Positions 40,801 to 55,800 of a stretch of 64,000 nucleotides of DNA are shown one piece after another; position 1 is the first letter of the stretch, and each line of letters starts with the position of its first letter. The DNA lies in contig JABAKD010000017.1 in NCBI GenBank assembly GCA_012845835.1, positions 6,441,151 to 6,505,150 on the forward strand. Reading direction: 5' to 3'. The position numbers were made by a program, and so were the translations under genes. The notes under the pieces were generated by a model. That model was given only the letters and a program-made list of their open reading frames with translations. It was not told the origin of the DNA and searched no databases. Origin of the DNA: Undaria pinnatifida (Eukaryota; Sar; Phaeophyceae; Laminariales; Alariaceae).

Positions 40801-43800
40801 GTTTGTGACGGGCGCAAGTATCATGAAATCACGTACCGCTGAAAGCGGTAGGTACGGTTGTAGTTTTTCAGCATGTTGGATTGGCTACGAGGTGGAAGCG
40901 GCTATACCATTAGAAGGTGGCAACATCTTGGGAACTTGGGAACCCCGCGTACGGAGAGCGAAAAAGCGACTTCGAGAAAAACATGCACCAAGCACGCTCT
41001 ACCCGATGAATAATCCCACATGGCCTAGGTAAACAAACTCATGACCTGGTGTAAAATGAAACAGTGGCATTCCAACGACGTTGGCGGCTTTTTAACCGAC
41101 GAGGGTCGATAGTCAGAAATGTACTGGCCAGCAAGTGCTAGCCTCTATTCCTCTCGTGTTTTTCTTTCTTCCTAAAATGTGTTCTACCCGGATTCGTCAT
41201 TTTTTTCGTTTTTCCTTGGTGGTATGCAGTGTAGTCGGTTTCAGCTGCGAGTCTTGAACGCATGCCCAGTATGTGCCCGATGAGTACGTACGCTGCCCCT
41301 ACCGATTTCACTCTTGTCGTTTTTTGTGGCGGATGTACGGCTTGCTTCAGCTATGATACGTATATTTGAAACATGTGAAATACTCTTTACCTGTGAGATC
41401 GACCAAAAAAGGTCATATACATGTACCAATTTTTCTTCAATCTTTTTATTTGGGTATTCTTCCACCCCAAAGTGACAGGAGCATGTCCTGCGCCCACGGC
41501 CTTGCTTATGCGAGTTAATGTACCAACAATGACAACCCCGAACGTGCACACGTCACGTTGTGGTAGCTCCTCACCTATCCCTGGTCAAAATCACCACCGA
41601 CGCCCTCTCCTCCAGCCCCTTGCCCCGCTCTCGACTCGCTACGCTCAACCGCGGCGACGGGCTGATGACGTCGCCTGCAACAGGCGTGTAACCCGCGGTT
41701 AATCCCGAAACTTCGGGCGATACCGTCGCCGCACCCCCCCCCTTCCCATTCGATGAAGGCGTTACCCGACCTTTAATCGAATCGGGACCGGGGAGGGAAG
41801 CGTTGAAGTGGATTTCCAGTTTTTGGAGGCGAAAGCCGATTGTGGTTCTCTCGAAGCACGCCAGCGGTAGTACCACGAGGGCCATCGGTCGCGGTGCCTG
41901 TTGTAGTTGCGGGGGACACAGAGAGGAGGCGTTTTTGCCACGTGGGTTCACTGGGCTTTGACTCGTTAAGTCATAAGCGATTCATGTGTACAGTTTCCGC
42001 GAGTCTCCTACGAAATCCGGAAAAAAAAATACTAACAGGGCCCACATTATATGTGATTTTACGGTACCTAACGTTCGCGTAAGTACTCTAAATTATCTGC
42101 GGGACGAATTGCGCCTGACGTTGCTGCTGCTGGAAGAGGTGGGGGGGGCGGGGGCGGGGGGGTTCCGCAGTTAGCCCTGCACCCCGATATGGGAACAAGC
42201 CATTTGAAAGTAGACTACAGTAGGACCTATTTAAGACTTGAGAAAAAAACATAACTCTTTCAGTGCTACAAAATCTATCCAATACTAAACCCAAGCATAT
42301 GGTACACTAAACCTAAGTAGTGCGTCCTCAAAAAACGTGGATGCAGCCATTTGTCCGAATTTTACAAAGCAGGCACGCTACGGAAGGGGGGGGTGTACAT
42401 ATTTCAAGCATAACCATCATCTTGAGGTCATTGACCCTCGCATCCCTACATTGCCGGGACGGGGCTCATCGGGTTCTCACCGAGCAGGCAACGCACAGGG
42501 GGGACATTCCTGCGGCCTCTTACTTGCCGCTGGAGCCTCTCGCGCGAGTGTCTAGCTCATGTATTTGCACGTGGTAACAAACGGTTCTTTTTCCATTCGC
42601 GACATTCACCGCCATGGATTTCGCTTTAAACAGTAGCCCTTTCAAGAGAAACACAGGGCCGTCCACGCTAGCAGCCTAACCCTGGTGCAGTAGGAGTGCC
42701 CAGGTAAGGTGGTGGTGTGAAAAAAGAGCAATATGACCGCCTTAGCGGGGGAAGCCGTCTTGTTCATTCCAGGCTATGAGCGCAATTCCCCGCACGTGCC
42801 AAGCAATTTTGACCGCCTTACATGGGAAGACCGCATGATGTAGGGATACCGCATTATGTAGGGATACCACATTATGTAGGGGTACCGCCTTACGTAGGGA
42901 TACCGCCTTACGGTTTTCGGTCGCGACCAACGATTTTGACCGCCTTATATAGGGATACCGCCTTATATGGGGATACCGCCTTATGTAGGGATATCGCATT
43001 ATGTAGGGGTACCGCGTTATGTAGGGATACCGCCTTATGCAAAGATAGCGTATTACCGGTTTCGGTCGCGGCCAACCATTTTGACCGCCTTATATAGGGA
43101 TATCGCCTTATATGGGGATACCGCCTTATAGGGGGACCCCTACCGTGGTGAACACGGGACTACCGTACTACAATACCGTAGCCCTTGCCGCACAGCACAA
43201 AAGATCACCCTCAAGTCGAGGGATTGAGCTCCTCTGAATGGAAAAAACAGCCGAAAACACAACAAAACCCCCGCACCTTCTGGTTAGAAACGATGTTTTT
43301 CTTGTTTTGAGGGGGTGGTTTTATATCGTCAACATCTCTGAATAGCAGCTTGTTCCAAATAAACCACAACACGAGCTGGCCCCCTCCCCCTCCCCCCCGA
43401 ACGCCGCACGGGCAGCAAGCACGCACACAGACACAGCACGGAGCACCAGCCTAAAATCAAGATGGTTGCGGCTCCTCTGAATGACCAACAACGCAGCTTG
43501 CAAAGATGAGTATTGACCCGCAATTCGTCGAGCTCGCGGCTGACGTCCTTAAAAAATTGTTTTAAAATAACAGCCGACAAAACCAATACCAGGTACAAAC
43601 TAAACACCCCAAAACTCCATGCCTATGCCAGACCCGGAAAAAAAACGCAACACGACGTGGTACCGGTTATTTTGCGACGCGTGCTGCGATGGGGGTGGCG
43701 CTCATCGGCCACAATATTACAGGCAGGGGTCCTTAATTGGGGAACTAACTACTAAGATAATTTGTTGGGATACCCTTTTTGGGTCTTGCGGCATTTCATA

Positions 43801-46800
43801 AAACTATTCTAAACACGTCAGCTATGAGCTCGACAAACTAGCTAGGCGATGGGACCGTTTCCCAGAGAACTGGTATTATTTTTAGTGGGGTGCCGAGCTC
43901 CCCACGTTTTTTAGAAACCTTAGAACGAGGCCATGGGAAAAAGTTCATCGGGTTGTACTTCCACTTTTCCCCATTTTTTTTTTGTTGGCGTGAGTTACAG
44001 AGTTCCTCAAGTAAGTTGCCTCAGAACAGATAGGTGGTACCGCTATCAAAGCAGGCGTTTTTGGGCCAGGGAACAGTATGTCCTACTTATCAACCTGCCG
44101 ACACGTCTTTGGGTGAAGCATAGATAGAGATCTTCCAGCGAGGTGTCTCCGAGCAATTAGGTGCCACCGTTCTTCGTAGCATGCTTAAGCGCTACATATA
44201 TCGCACAAAAAGTGGATGCTGCTGCAAACATGGCACACGTAGACGCCACTGCCATCGTGGCACAAGTAGACGCTATCGTTATCGTGGCACAAGTAGATGC
44301 TATCGTTATCATGGCATAAGTAGATGATACCAGCATCTTGGCGCAAATATGCTACTCAAACGTATGGCAGCGCAATTAGACTCCAACCCCACAGTAGCAC
44401 AAATACTAGTTGCTTCCCCCGCCGTTAGAGCTGTGAGTCGGCAGAATTTCACGACTACTAACTCGTTGGTAGACGCAGTTCGCCAACTAATTGTCATTCT
44501 TCCGCAAGTCCGCCGGCGAAGGCAACTGATGGCCAGCTGACTTGTCGACTTAAGTCGGGGGAGCGAAGCGAGCCAGAGTAGCTTCCGCCGGCGCGGCTCC
44601 AAAAAAGAAAAAAGCATCCCGCATTAAACAGCCTTTCCAAAAGTATGGAAACCCCGTGAGTCGGATAGTCGGCAAATCCCGGAAACGACTAACAAGCAGG
44701 CCGACTAATAACTATTTGGTGACTTGAGTCGTGCACAAGTAGATGCTGCCTCCATCGTACCACAGTAAACGCTACCCCACTTATAGCATCGTACCACTAC
44801 TGGATTTTCCCATATGTACCAAGAAATTTCACAGGCGCTATAAGGGGCAACCGGCACGATTAACCAACCACCTTCAGTTTCAGTTGTGAGTCTTCAAACG
44901 CACCAGGTATGTGCTAGTATGGGCCTGACACGTACGCATGCCGGTTTCCCATTTCACTATTATCTGTTGGGTGGTGACGACTTGCTTCAGCTGCGATATA
45001 TACGTGTATCGACTTTTGGTTTGTTTAGTTTTATCTGGGGTATTGCTCCAATCCAGAGTGACTGGAGCAGCCTGTCTTGTGACCAAGGACTTGATTTTGG
45101 CGATGGTGAGTTAATGTGACGACAACAAGAACAACAACAACAACAACAACAACAACAACGACGACGACGACGACGACGACAACAACGACAACAACAACAA
45201 CAACAACGACGACGACGACGATGACAGCTACTACTACTACTACTGCTACTACTATCACTACTACTATTACTACTACTGCTACTACTACTGCTACTACTAC
45301 TACTAATAATACTACTATTACCTAACTCTTATCAGGCGTGCATCTCACCTCCGAGAAAAGCGCATCCTTCTTCGCGAAAGCCCCATCGACGACGAAAACA
45401 GACGTGTCTGTGGCCACGACCACGCACGCCACCTCTCCCTGCACAGAAAAAAAAAAAAACGCCGAGAATTCCATCCGCGGTCGCGCCAGAGGATAGGGGC
45501 GGGGAATTACAAAGTCATATGAGTTCATCAGTTAACGACGGCCGGTCGGTCGACCGGACGAAGAGGCTAGGTACACAATATCGCCGGGGCGGGTATTCCA
45601 TCAATGGTGGCGAAGGCAACGACGGGCGGTAGGTTAGAAAATAACGCGAAAGCAAAGAGGGGCGGCCAGGCGCAGAGGGAAGCGTTGAGAGAGAGAAACA
45701 GGGAGAGAGCGGTTCAAGGCGTTCGCTACTTTATATCAGCGTTGGGTACGGACGACTCGCCGACTGCTCCAAAGCAAGAGTCTCCTCGACCTCCCACCCT
45801 ACTACGCTATCACCGGTCTCCATGCTCGGTAGCTACAATTTCGCGCATACGAAAATTGCCACCGTGCTGACAAACCGTGGTTCCGGCAAAACAGGTCATA
45901 CCAGCATCGCACCATTGTCACACCCGTCGCCTCTCCCTCCAAGCCCCGCCGGCGAACGATCTGCACCAGCCCGGCCGCTTGCAACTCCTCCACCGAACGC
46001 GCGCCCCAGGCCCCCAGGTCGGCGTCGGGTCCCGAAAAACCACTCGCTGTGCTGCGAGCTCTTGACCGCGAGTTATCAATAGAAGGAGTGCCACCTCTGC
46101 TACCACCACGTCCACTGCCGCCGCTGCTTCTGCCACCGCTGCCGCCACCAATGCTCCCCCCCGTGCGAGTCTTTGACCCCGTGCCAAGAGGGTTATCGTA
46201 TCTGCTATCACCGCCTCCACTGCTGCCGCCGCTTCCCTCCGCGAACTCCCTCCTCCCGCCCCCGCCGCTGCCGCCTCCGCTGTCGCCCCCGTGATAGGAA
46301 GGCGTTGGAGTACGAGGCGTTCCAAAAGAAGGCATTCCAGAAGCGAGGGTTTCTTCTCGGGGGTAAACAGGTCTGCACGGTAACACCGTTTCGCGGAAAA
46401 CGGCGACAACGTTTTCGCGGCGCTGTTTCGCCGCCTTTCGGTGGGCGTGCATCGCCTTTGGGAGGTATCCGTCGTTGTACGAGAGGTACGGCACGCCACT
46501 GAAGACCTAAAACACGCACGCGTATATGTGGGGCACGTAAATGGGGGACATGCGGGGGGGGGGGGGGGGGCACGGTCTTTTCGCCCTATGCGCACGCGAC
46601 GCATGTGGCTAAGGGGACGGGGGGGGGGGGGGGCTTGGACGGTTGTTGCGCCCTGCCCGTGACCATTGGAGGGGAGGAGCCGGGGGGGGGGGGGTGAAAC
46701 TGTGTTCCCTCTTCCTAAAGGCCCTACTTTCCAAAGGCTCTAATGAAACCTACGTAACGGTTCAAATGATACATGAACAAAAAAAACAGTTTACCTCAGC

Positions 46801-49800
46801 GCAAAAGTATAAAAACGCACCTGTTGGCGGAAGAAAAGTTCGAGATGCTCCGCGATCAGCAAGCTGGCGTAGGCCGCGTCGCCCCGATAGCCGTCAGGGA
46901 CTCCTTCCAGTTCCTGCTCTTCGGCGGCCTCAGCAGCAGCAGCAGCAGCAGCCAACGCCACTTCGTCCATCGCCGCATTCCCCTTCCCTCTTCCTCCGCC
47001 AGCAGGCACTAGCGTGGACGTTAATGTCGAGGTACAACATGACAAGGGTGTGCCGCTTCCACAGACTCCTTCTGCGATCACCTTACCCTCGCCTCCCGCC
47101 ACCTGCACGGCCGCCGCCGCTGTACCTTCGCATTCCGGCGACTGCACTGCCAACGCCGCTTCTGGCACCACCGCCGCCGCCGCCGGTTCCTTCTCCCCTT
47201 CCCCGCCGAAGGCGTCCTTCACGGGCATGTTGAGTTCCGCCTCCGTTTCCGACACCAACCAGTCCGGCCGCGCCACCTGCGCCGTCCCCGCCAAGAATAT
47301 CTCTTCTCCTTTGCCGCGGCCCGCAGATGAATCACCATCGCGTCCGCTGATTTCCGGCCTTGCAAGAGCGTGTAATACACCCTTGATGCCTTGAACGCCT
47401 GGGGGGGTCCGGGAATGCGCGACGTCGTCGTCATCGTCGTCGAGGACTTCTTCCGGACTGTCACTAACTTCTCCCTCTGCTGCTGCAGTCGCCGCCACCG
47501 CCGCCGCCACTTCTAGAGGCGCCGCTTGAGGTGTCCGCGATGCCCCATCCGCTAACGCGATTTCTTCCATTCTGAATGATTCCGCTTCCGCTTCAGCAGG
47601 TACCGGCAATCCCGCTTCCAACCCAGGCTCGGTCGGTCTTACTACGCACCCTTCTTCCGCGTCGATCGGCCCCACCGGCGACGATATCCGTCCCCGATTC
47701 CCACCAAGACCTCCTGTGGACGCCGCCACCGTCGCCGTGGCAAACGCAACCTCGGCGCGCAAAGCGCCGGTAACACCATCGGTGACTTCTTCGCCAGCAG
47801 CTGCGTCACCGTCCACCGCGGCAGCAATAACATCAATATCGATCGCCTGTGGTGAAACCGCGGCGAGGCGAGCAGCTCGAGCAGCCGCAACATCGCTCGC
47901 GTGCTCCCAACCCGTGGTGGGGCGAGCGGCGCGAGCGGAGCTTGAAAAGGCGGGCTTGGTGGAAGACGATGGCGACAGCCGCTGTATCGTCGGTGACGGA
48001 CCTCGTCTTCTTTTGTCCCCGTCGCCATCGTCATCGAGGGGCGCCGCCGCGGAGGGAAGGCGTTCGCCGAAGACCTGCGTAGGGCCGTGCGGCAACGTCG
48101 TCGACCGCGACGCCTCATTGAAACCCCCATCCCATCCTCGCCGTTTCGGCGATGTCGATTTCGGTGAAATTTCCGAAAACGTTTGCTTCGCTGCGCGGAT
48201 CCCGTCAGGCGAACGCCGCCACTGTTATATCACAAGACGAGTCGGTGGGAAAATGGAGAGTCGCAAGGCCAGACGAGAGAGAAAAATTATCCATCGGGAA
48301 AAACAAAAATAATAGCGAGGCGAGCAAAAAAAACGAAAGACACGTCGGGACGAGACGAGTATGCTGTCCCTACCCTCCCCCCCCCCCCGCGATAAGGCGA
48401 AACTCAACCAGAAGAGCGCGACATGGTCATGTTAGCGACCTTGTCACTCTGCGTGTGCGTTTTCCAAACACTTTTATATAATTGCAGTACTCTCCCAAGT
48501 GAACCACGGGGTACTCTGCTAGAAGTAGTCGATGGGAAGGGGGCGCATGGTCACCGCTGGACAAGCCCACGCAGCGACCGATTCCGCCAAGACAAAGCCC
48601 CCACCCCCCCCCCTCCCGCCTTTTCCCCCACTTCCCCTGGTCGCCCCTCTTACTCCACCCCTTCCAGGGTGCTAACAAAGCATTAGTCACTCCAACACCC
48701 TCAGCGCGGCGCAAACATATTCCAATCGCAAACGAAACGAGAACCTCCACTGGGCAGCCCTCTTGGGATGCTACGATAGGAGCAGCAGCACTTTTCGGCC
48801 AAACTACTGCTGATTGACGGTATGACACTCATCAGTACCGACAAACCCAAGAGTTGCTCATTCTCGTTGGGATACCTTTCTTTCTATTCATCTTTTCATC
48901 CTCCGGCGGACGGGGAAAAAACAAAGCTTGAGCTCACCACACTCCGACGTATTTTCACACACACCACGCGTGTCGATTGAACTCAAATGTACTCGCAACC
49001 CAGCGCTAGCTACCGTATCCTTCAGTCCCCGCGGTAGCGACAGCACAAGCCGTCCCTACCGGCGGTCACCGCTACTACTCAAGCAGCGCAAGCTGCCACT
49101 TGATTTTCACATTATTCTTCGTTACCTACCCAGGTGGTGAACTAATGCATCCGGTGAACCCTTCCTGTATTATTTCCAACAAGTCTTGTCCCCGAAAAAG
49201 GGCTTCCACTTGCAAAGGCGTTAAGAAGCGTGCTACGATATAGGTAGCACGTTTTGGCTACTTTTTGTACTGAAACGACGGAGCTTCTTAACCCAAAACC
49301 GTCGGAAATAGGCCATAAATTGCTTTTTTGCATTATGCTTTTGGGCGTACATAGGCCATGGGGCTGGGCATCGTAACACTTTCGGTTTACTCAAAATCGG
49401 CTTCGGGGTGAGGAATAGAGCTCCTCGAGTGACGAGCCCCAGAAAATCCATGATCCGTGCTACGATAGAGGTGCACCACTTTTTTTCTAATACTGCCCCT
49501 AAATTTGGGAGCTTAAGACATGCCCCTCCCAAAAACTGATTTTGGGAGAAAAGGCAAAAACTGCTACCTGATGAAAAATTCCATGGCCTGGGAGTGTAGA
49601 ATCATGCAAAAAGAAATGGCCTATTTCCGACGATTTTGGGTCAAGGAGCCCCGTCATTCAGAAACCATTTTAGCCTAAAAAAGGTATACCTCTATTGTAG
49701 CACGAGTCACATGGTAAACCTCTGCCGTAGCATGTGTCTTAACGCCCTCACCACTCGGAACCTTTTTAGGGAAAATTACTTAAATTTAGTATAGGGAGGG

Positions 49801-52800
49801 ATTTGGGGGCTCTAAAAGGGGGTTAAGGGTACATTTTTTTCTTCAAAATTATGGTTTGTTTGAGGTGTGTAGCCCCCCAAAGTGTGAAAAACCTGCAGAA
49901 AAAAAAATCAGGTGCTACCCCCGAAATCGTGCCCTATCGTACCACGCGAAACAAGTGCTCGTGCCTCACCAGGTCTCTGGCAAGCTCTTCCCAATCTCCG
50001 TCCGACTGAGTGTCCGAGGAAAGAGAGCACCGCCCGACCGGCCGGAACACTCCACCAACTTCCGGCGTGACGCCTGTGAGCGCATCAGCACCAGAATCTC
50101 CATGCACCCCGCCATCTTCCATAGTGAGGCACTCGGCCGCGTCGGAAATAACATCTACATGGCCTTTACCGCCGTTTGGTCTGAGGCCTTCGGGCGCATC
50201 GGGACTCGCATTTCCATGCTCAGACCCCAGGACGACTCCCTCACCGCCCGCGTTCTCAACCTCGTTTTCCACCACCTCCAACGGCAAAGGCACCGTGCAA
50301 AACGACATCGAGAGCTCCCGCTGCTGCTGATGCTGCAGCTGATCCAATCCCTGCCCCGACACCATTCCCGCCGCGGCGTCCCCGCCCGCCGGCGACGCCG
50401 GCGCGTCCTCAATAACGACAGCGCGCGTGCCTCGACGCCTTCCCCCTCTGGCGTAGCGTAGACTTCGAGCGTTTCCGGTACTGCTTCGCCGTGGTGGGTC
50501 GGCCGAATCGATCGACCACCCGTGGCCGTCACCGCCGGCACCACCGCCACCACCGCCACCGCCACCGCCGCCACCGGGTCCCACCGCTCCCGCAGATTGC
50601 CGCCGCTCAGCACTTCCATCGCCCCTTAACCGTACCCCTCCCCCCCGCCGCTGTCGGGAAATACGCCCCCTAACCACGGGAGGCAATGAGGAGTCGAAAC
50701 CCTGAGGCAGCAGCGCGGGGGCAAACACGCCGCTTCCTCGTGCCGCTGATGCTGATGTTGCTAACCCGGAAACGAACGGAGAGAACCGGTCAAAGGACAG
50801 GGTCGGGGAGGCCTGCAAGGAGGAACGAGAGGGCGGGGGAGAGGGACGAGGGGAGGCGGGGGAGAGGGGGGGGATGTAGAGCGCCAACGCGGAATTTATT
50901 AGGTGCACGGTCAACACAGCTCCAACGGAAAACGGTACGAGAAAACGGACGTGAAAAAGCTCGCGACCTTCCTTGCCGCCTTGTGGCGTTGGCAGCGAAA
51001 GCGCTCCTCGTTTCACGACGCCGCCACAGCGTTCCTGGCGCCCGCTGGCCATCCCCGCTGCTTTCGATGGCCGTAACACGTGAAAAACGAGGAGAACGAG
51101 ACCAAAAGAGAGAAAATGAACACGCAAAAAAAAAACAGACAAACAAACACACATACAAAACACAAAACTTTTCACCTCCACAACACCGGCAAAGCGAAGC
51201 CGCACAAGCTGCCCCAGCTCCTTCCTCGAGGGGAGACGCCCATCCAACTCGATTCCGCCCGAGCCACCAAAAGCCTCCCTGGAAACCTCCCCGTCACCGC
51301 CAACCAAGCCCATACCAACTCCCCCCCCAACTCCAGACAGCTTCGCCGCTCTCTCCAACTCGCCCCCTCTCCCCTGATACAAGAGGGTCAAAACTGATAC
51401 CCGGTACTTTTTTCGCTCCCTGGTGGATGAGCGGGAGGGGGCGGGAGGGGAGGGCAGGAAAGGGGGCCGCTGATGAAATGGACGGCGAAGGGGGCCAATC
51501 AAAACGATTTTGAAGCTTCAATGTCGTATTATCCCAGAAGAAGACAGGACATCATCAGACGGAACAAACCGAGTTCCCGCATATTGCATATTTCCGCATC
51601 TAGAATAAGATACTTAGTGTACTTATGCGTAGTGACTATTAATACGAGCATCTACCTTGCACACAGGAACACTACCCACAGCTTGTCTCCCTCTAGGAAA
51701 AGAATCGGCACGGGCTCTGAGTGTGGTGGACGCCGACAGGTAACGCTTGAATATGAAAGACATCACAAAAAAAACAAATCGATGCAAAATCGACGAGCAA
51801 TGGCAATGCTGAACCCTATGCGCGACCAAAACAAAGGCATCTATCTACCGGGGGGGAGAAGGGAAGACACCTGTGACCACGGCTTCTCCGATAGGCTGGA
51901 AACCAGAAGTGACGATAAACACGCACAAAGGCACAAACACACATTCCGCATATTCTACAGCTGCAGCGCCGTTAATTACTCATTGGATGCGCTTGATGTC
52001 GGGGGGAACAATAAAACGGATTCATACGACGAAAACAAAATACGCACAGATAGCATGTTCCACATAACTCACTCTGCCTCTAGCGGGTTTCCTTCAAGCG
52101 TCACGCGGCGCAACAGCGGAAGCGTCGAAAGTCGCGAGGCCTCCTCCAGCCCTCGTATTCGGTTGCGGCAGAGGTAGATCTCTTCCAGAGAAAACACGCG
52201 CTCCAGCCCGCTCGTGCTGCTGATACGGTTTCCCTCAAGATTGAGTGAGCGGAGGTTGCCCAAAACGGCCCGGATATTTGCCACAGACCTGTGCTCCGAT
52301 AAAAGGGGATTGGGGGTGGGGGTGGGGGTGATGGTGGTGGTGGTGGTGGTGGTGGTGGTGGTGGTGGTGGTGGTGGTGGTGGTGGTGGTGGTGGTGATGG
52401 TGGTGTGATGGTGGTGGTGGTGGTGGTGGTGGCGAATCGGGAGGGTAAATGGTAGGGCAATGATGTGGCTGGACATTAGCTACTTCTTAGTTGGGGAGGG
52501 CGAAGTAAACCAACCAACGACTACAGTTTTCCTCGACAAAAAACACAGCACAAGCCACGAACGTAACGTACCAGTCGTACACAAAATCACGCACAGAACA
52601 AGTTACCGTACGCAACTGAGTAAAACGTCTATCCAACTAAAAGCTGGCGGGCGAATTATAGCCAGCCAAACTCATAGCCCCAATACCGAGGGTGATACCG
52701 CCAAGCCTTAGTTTTACAGCGTCGCGGGTTTCTCGCGCGAACACAAACGTTAGGAAAAGGCCCACCACTATCACTAATGCCGACGGGAAAAGGGACGGCT

Positions 52801-55800
52801 GCCATACCGGGGCCACGCCTTGCCGTGGTGTTTTTGCGGCCTGCATCGCGGGGGCGAGGTTCGGCGTATACGTCAGACGACGACGCCGTTGCATAAGCTC
52901 TCGATCTCGCACAGAAATGGACATATGGAAACTCATGCACAGAAACACCAACACAAACATACACACAGACAGATGACGCACGACTTACACAGGCAGACAG
53001 ACAGACAGGCAGACCTACAAACCGACAGACACCCCCCCACGCACAAACGTATCCCTCGCTACACCCACACACAATCGCCCGCCCCCCAGCCCCCCCCTTC
53101 CCTCGCCCCTCCCCCGCAATACTCACTCAAGGTTATTAAAGCTCAGGTCCAACTCCTCAAGAGAAGCACAGTCCTGGAAGAAGTCAACGGTAGAAAGACG
53201 GTTGTGTGCTAACGACAACCGCCGCACTCTAGGAAGTAGTCGCAGGGACGGGTCAAGTTCACGGAGGCCGCACCTAGAGACGCTGTTCAAGGTGAAAAGG
53301 GGGAGGGAAGGGAAGGGGAGGGGAGATACGGGGTGAGGCGGGGCGCATGAATAGAGATATAATGGAGAAATGGAGGAAAGTGGCAGCAGCAGCGACGATG
53401 GCGATGGTAGTGGTGGTATTCCCCCATTTCCTTCCTACCCCCCCTCCCCCTTCAACCCCCCACCCCCTTCCAACCTCCGCCCCCCCCCTCCAACCCCCCC
53501 GCCCCCCGCCCCGCCCCCCTCGAAGCCCCCCCCCCCCCTCCCCCCCAAAGCCACCCCCCCCCCTTCCCCATGCCCCCGCCCGGCCCCTTTCACCGGCCCC
53601 TTGCAACCGCCTGCCCTACCACCACTGCCGCGCTAACCATTGCACCGCATACCTCAACACATCGAGCAGGGACCAACGAAGATCTGGCGTTCCCATGCCA
53701 AGGCGCAATTTCAGCCTTTTGAGACCACCGTCGCCGCCGCCGCCGCCACCACCACCACCATTGCGTCTATCGACCTGCGGCTCTCCCCTCCCGCCAGCCA
53801 CGGTGCCAACCGCAGCGGCGTCAACCGCAGGGACACCAACCACAGCGGCACCAACACCACCGCCACCAAGCGAAGAGGCATCGATCGAGGCAGAGACTCT
53901 GCCCCCTCTCCCCGGTCCTAACCCTAATTCTGTTCCGTCAGTGAAGACTGACGGTGTCGTGCGTGCGATAGGAGGCGGCCCTCCTAAACGGTAAACCCCG
54001 TCGGTGTCGGTGTCAGTAGCGGAGCGGCGGCCATAGCCTCCTGCCGCGGCGTGAGGGGGCGCCAACAGCGCTACGAGGCCAACCAACGGGGCGGCCCCGA
54101 AGCGTAAGGATTTTAGCTGGAGCCTCAGGGCGAAGATACCTTTTTTGGTGCAACGGGTGCCGGTGGTAAAGGTCCAGATACAAACATGGTCAGCAGAGGC
54201 GTGATGGTGGTTGGGTGCGTCATATATTACGTGTTGAACATATTACTTACACGTGCTGAACCTCATTGGCTCCGGGTTGAACCTGCATCTTGATCAGGCT
54301 GCAGTGCGTGTATTTGTGTTACGTATGTAACACATATTTACGGCGCAGTTGGCATTCAGCACCACAATATACCGACCAGTGCGGGGTAGATACACCAGAA
54401 AATATGCGCGACACTACGCACGGCGCGGGAGCGACGACAACTCCCCGCAACCCCGGACCCCCGCTCACCCCCAGGGCCTTCGGGATTTCAGCAGCAAGTG
54501 AGGTGGGGGGGGGCAAAGTCGGGAACCACGAAAATGCTAGCCAACACGGTAAGATCACCGGCTGCGGCAGCAGACTTCACCTACTGTAACCCAACACCTA
54601 CAAAAAACAATGGGTGGACGCGCAGAAAGCTGCAACAGCATATTTCCAACATCATACCTTGGACGTATTCCAAAGGAACGCCATCCAGTCGCAGGTCTTG
54701 TAGCGAGGAAAAGGCTTGCAGCTCCACCGGTCGTTCCGGGGAGGAGGACAAGCCCCTGAAACGAAGAGCGGCGGCGGCAGCAGCACCAAGAGGCGACACG
54801 GCAAACGCGGTCATGCACGTAAAGCGCCTGGCGTGATACCCCTCAGACGGTGCCAAGTACACGAAACCCGGGATAGCACCGCGAGCGTGCCTTCTTGCTG
54901 GTCTTAAGGCGGTTAGAATAAATAGCTGCCAATAAAACTCGTGAGAGCGCGTGGCGTGACATACCATAACACACCATAAAATACCAAAGTTAAGCGAAAC
55001 CCCATGCAGAATAACAACACAACAGTCACGGCTCCTTCAACTACCCCACCCCACCTCTCCACCTCCAAGGGATACAACTCAAACAACTTCCGAACCAGCT
55101 CAAGGAGCCCTCCGTGCACCTACCCTCCCTACATAGCGAAAGAAACAACGAGCTGAGACAACATTCCGCGCCTTTGTTTCCGCACCATCTCCCCGCCCCC
55201 TTCCCCGCCCCGCCCCTCCTTGATAGCGAAACCCTCAACCGATCCAGCGATATCCTACAGGAACCAGAACTCCTGAAGCACTAACCTTTGCACCAGTAAA
55301 GCGGTGACCCCCCTCGAGAGGCGGAACAGCCGCCACGCCATGGCGGCCTCGACTTCCACTGCCGACCGCCTCCCCGGGCGCGGATTAGTTCCGGCCTCGA
55401 CAGCCCGTCCAAAGCCGTCGTCGGACGCCCCCAACCTCCTGGCACCTCCTCTGCGCCTTCCCCGCCCATTGAGCCCATAGCGAACGCTACCGCCATGGTA
55501 GCCACTGCCACGACCATCTCGATCACCACCCCTACCACCACCACCCCACTCGCCACCATCACCACGGCCCCTACGAGTACTGTATCCCCCTTCCGCATCG
55601 CGTGCGTCGCCTTCGCCAGGAGTCAGTGGCAGAAAGCCACCGCTTTGAAGGGCACGATGCAAGGCCTCCACGGCCGCAAGGTCTAGCTTTACCACTCCGT
55701 CCGGACCACCCCCATCACCACCAACGTCGCCAATAGCACCACGGCCCCCGTAAGTACCGATGGTCTCGGGCGATGCAGGGGGCGTATCCAAAGAGTTGAC

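Larger units (their letters stand above)
31880..41897 (-). other. C-terminal PH-like exons of the STK11IP-like gene
   Basis: Exon 41897-41575 gives APRPMALVVLPLACFERTTI and FRLQKLEIHF. Exon 40756-40645 gives a helix, SRTFNLLQTLEPLATKARRA, and ends GAG|GCAAGT (GC donor). Exon 35692-34865 is mostly Gly/Asp/Thr-rich, then VVFQLLMQRWELRPWVVGPR and TLVATKEQ. Exon 33891-33487 gives LALMDEDHSRF and later EMVCVDVADLADVVAVRQEE and VTVYFRE. Exon 31993-31880 gives WRLQCRTRGSAETVASNVLR, ending GSWWKR and TAG. The last three resemble the strands and final helix of one PH-like domain split by a linker; this is inference. Confidence 0.7.
45349..50701 (-). other. Low-complexity linker exons of the STK11IP-like gene
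   Basis: Exon 50701-49970 contains GGRRRGTRAVVIEDAPAS, a basic segment like those after the LRRs in this family, then an acidic region ending SDGDWEELARDL. Exon 48221-46821 (467 codons) is Ala/Glu/Asp-rich and ends YASLLIAEHLELFFRQQ. Exon 46422-45913 starts RRENVVAVFRETVLP and then has a long Gly/Ser/Arg run. Exon 45438-45349 gives GEVACVVVATDTSVFVVDGA, a beta-rich block of PH-like type. The donor of 46422-45913 (ATG|GTGCGA) was chosen for phase and is less certain than the others. Confidence 0.7.

Noticed and set aside
45116-45325. Open frames rich in Thr (+) and Val (-)
   Set aside because: They are translations of a trinucleotide satellite inside an intron of the LRR gene.
47716-48312. 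198-codon + strand Ala/Ser-rich frame
   Set aside because: It is antisense to exon 48221-46821, which joins in phase with its neighbours.
50686-51513. 275-codon + strand frame
   Set aside because: It is the shadow of the - strand LRR-gene exons 8 and 9 and the intron between them; composition is Arg/Pro-rich as expected of an antisense frame.
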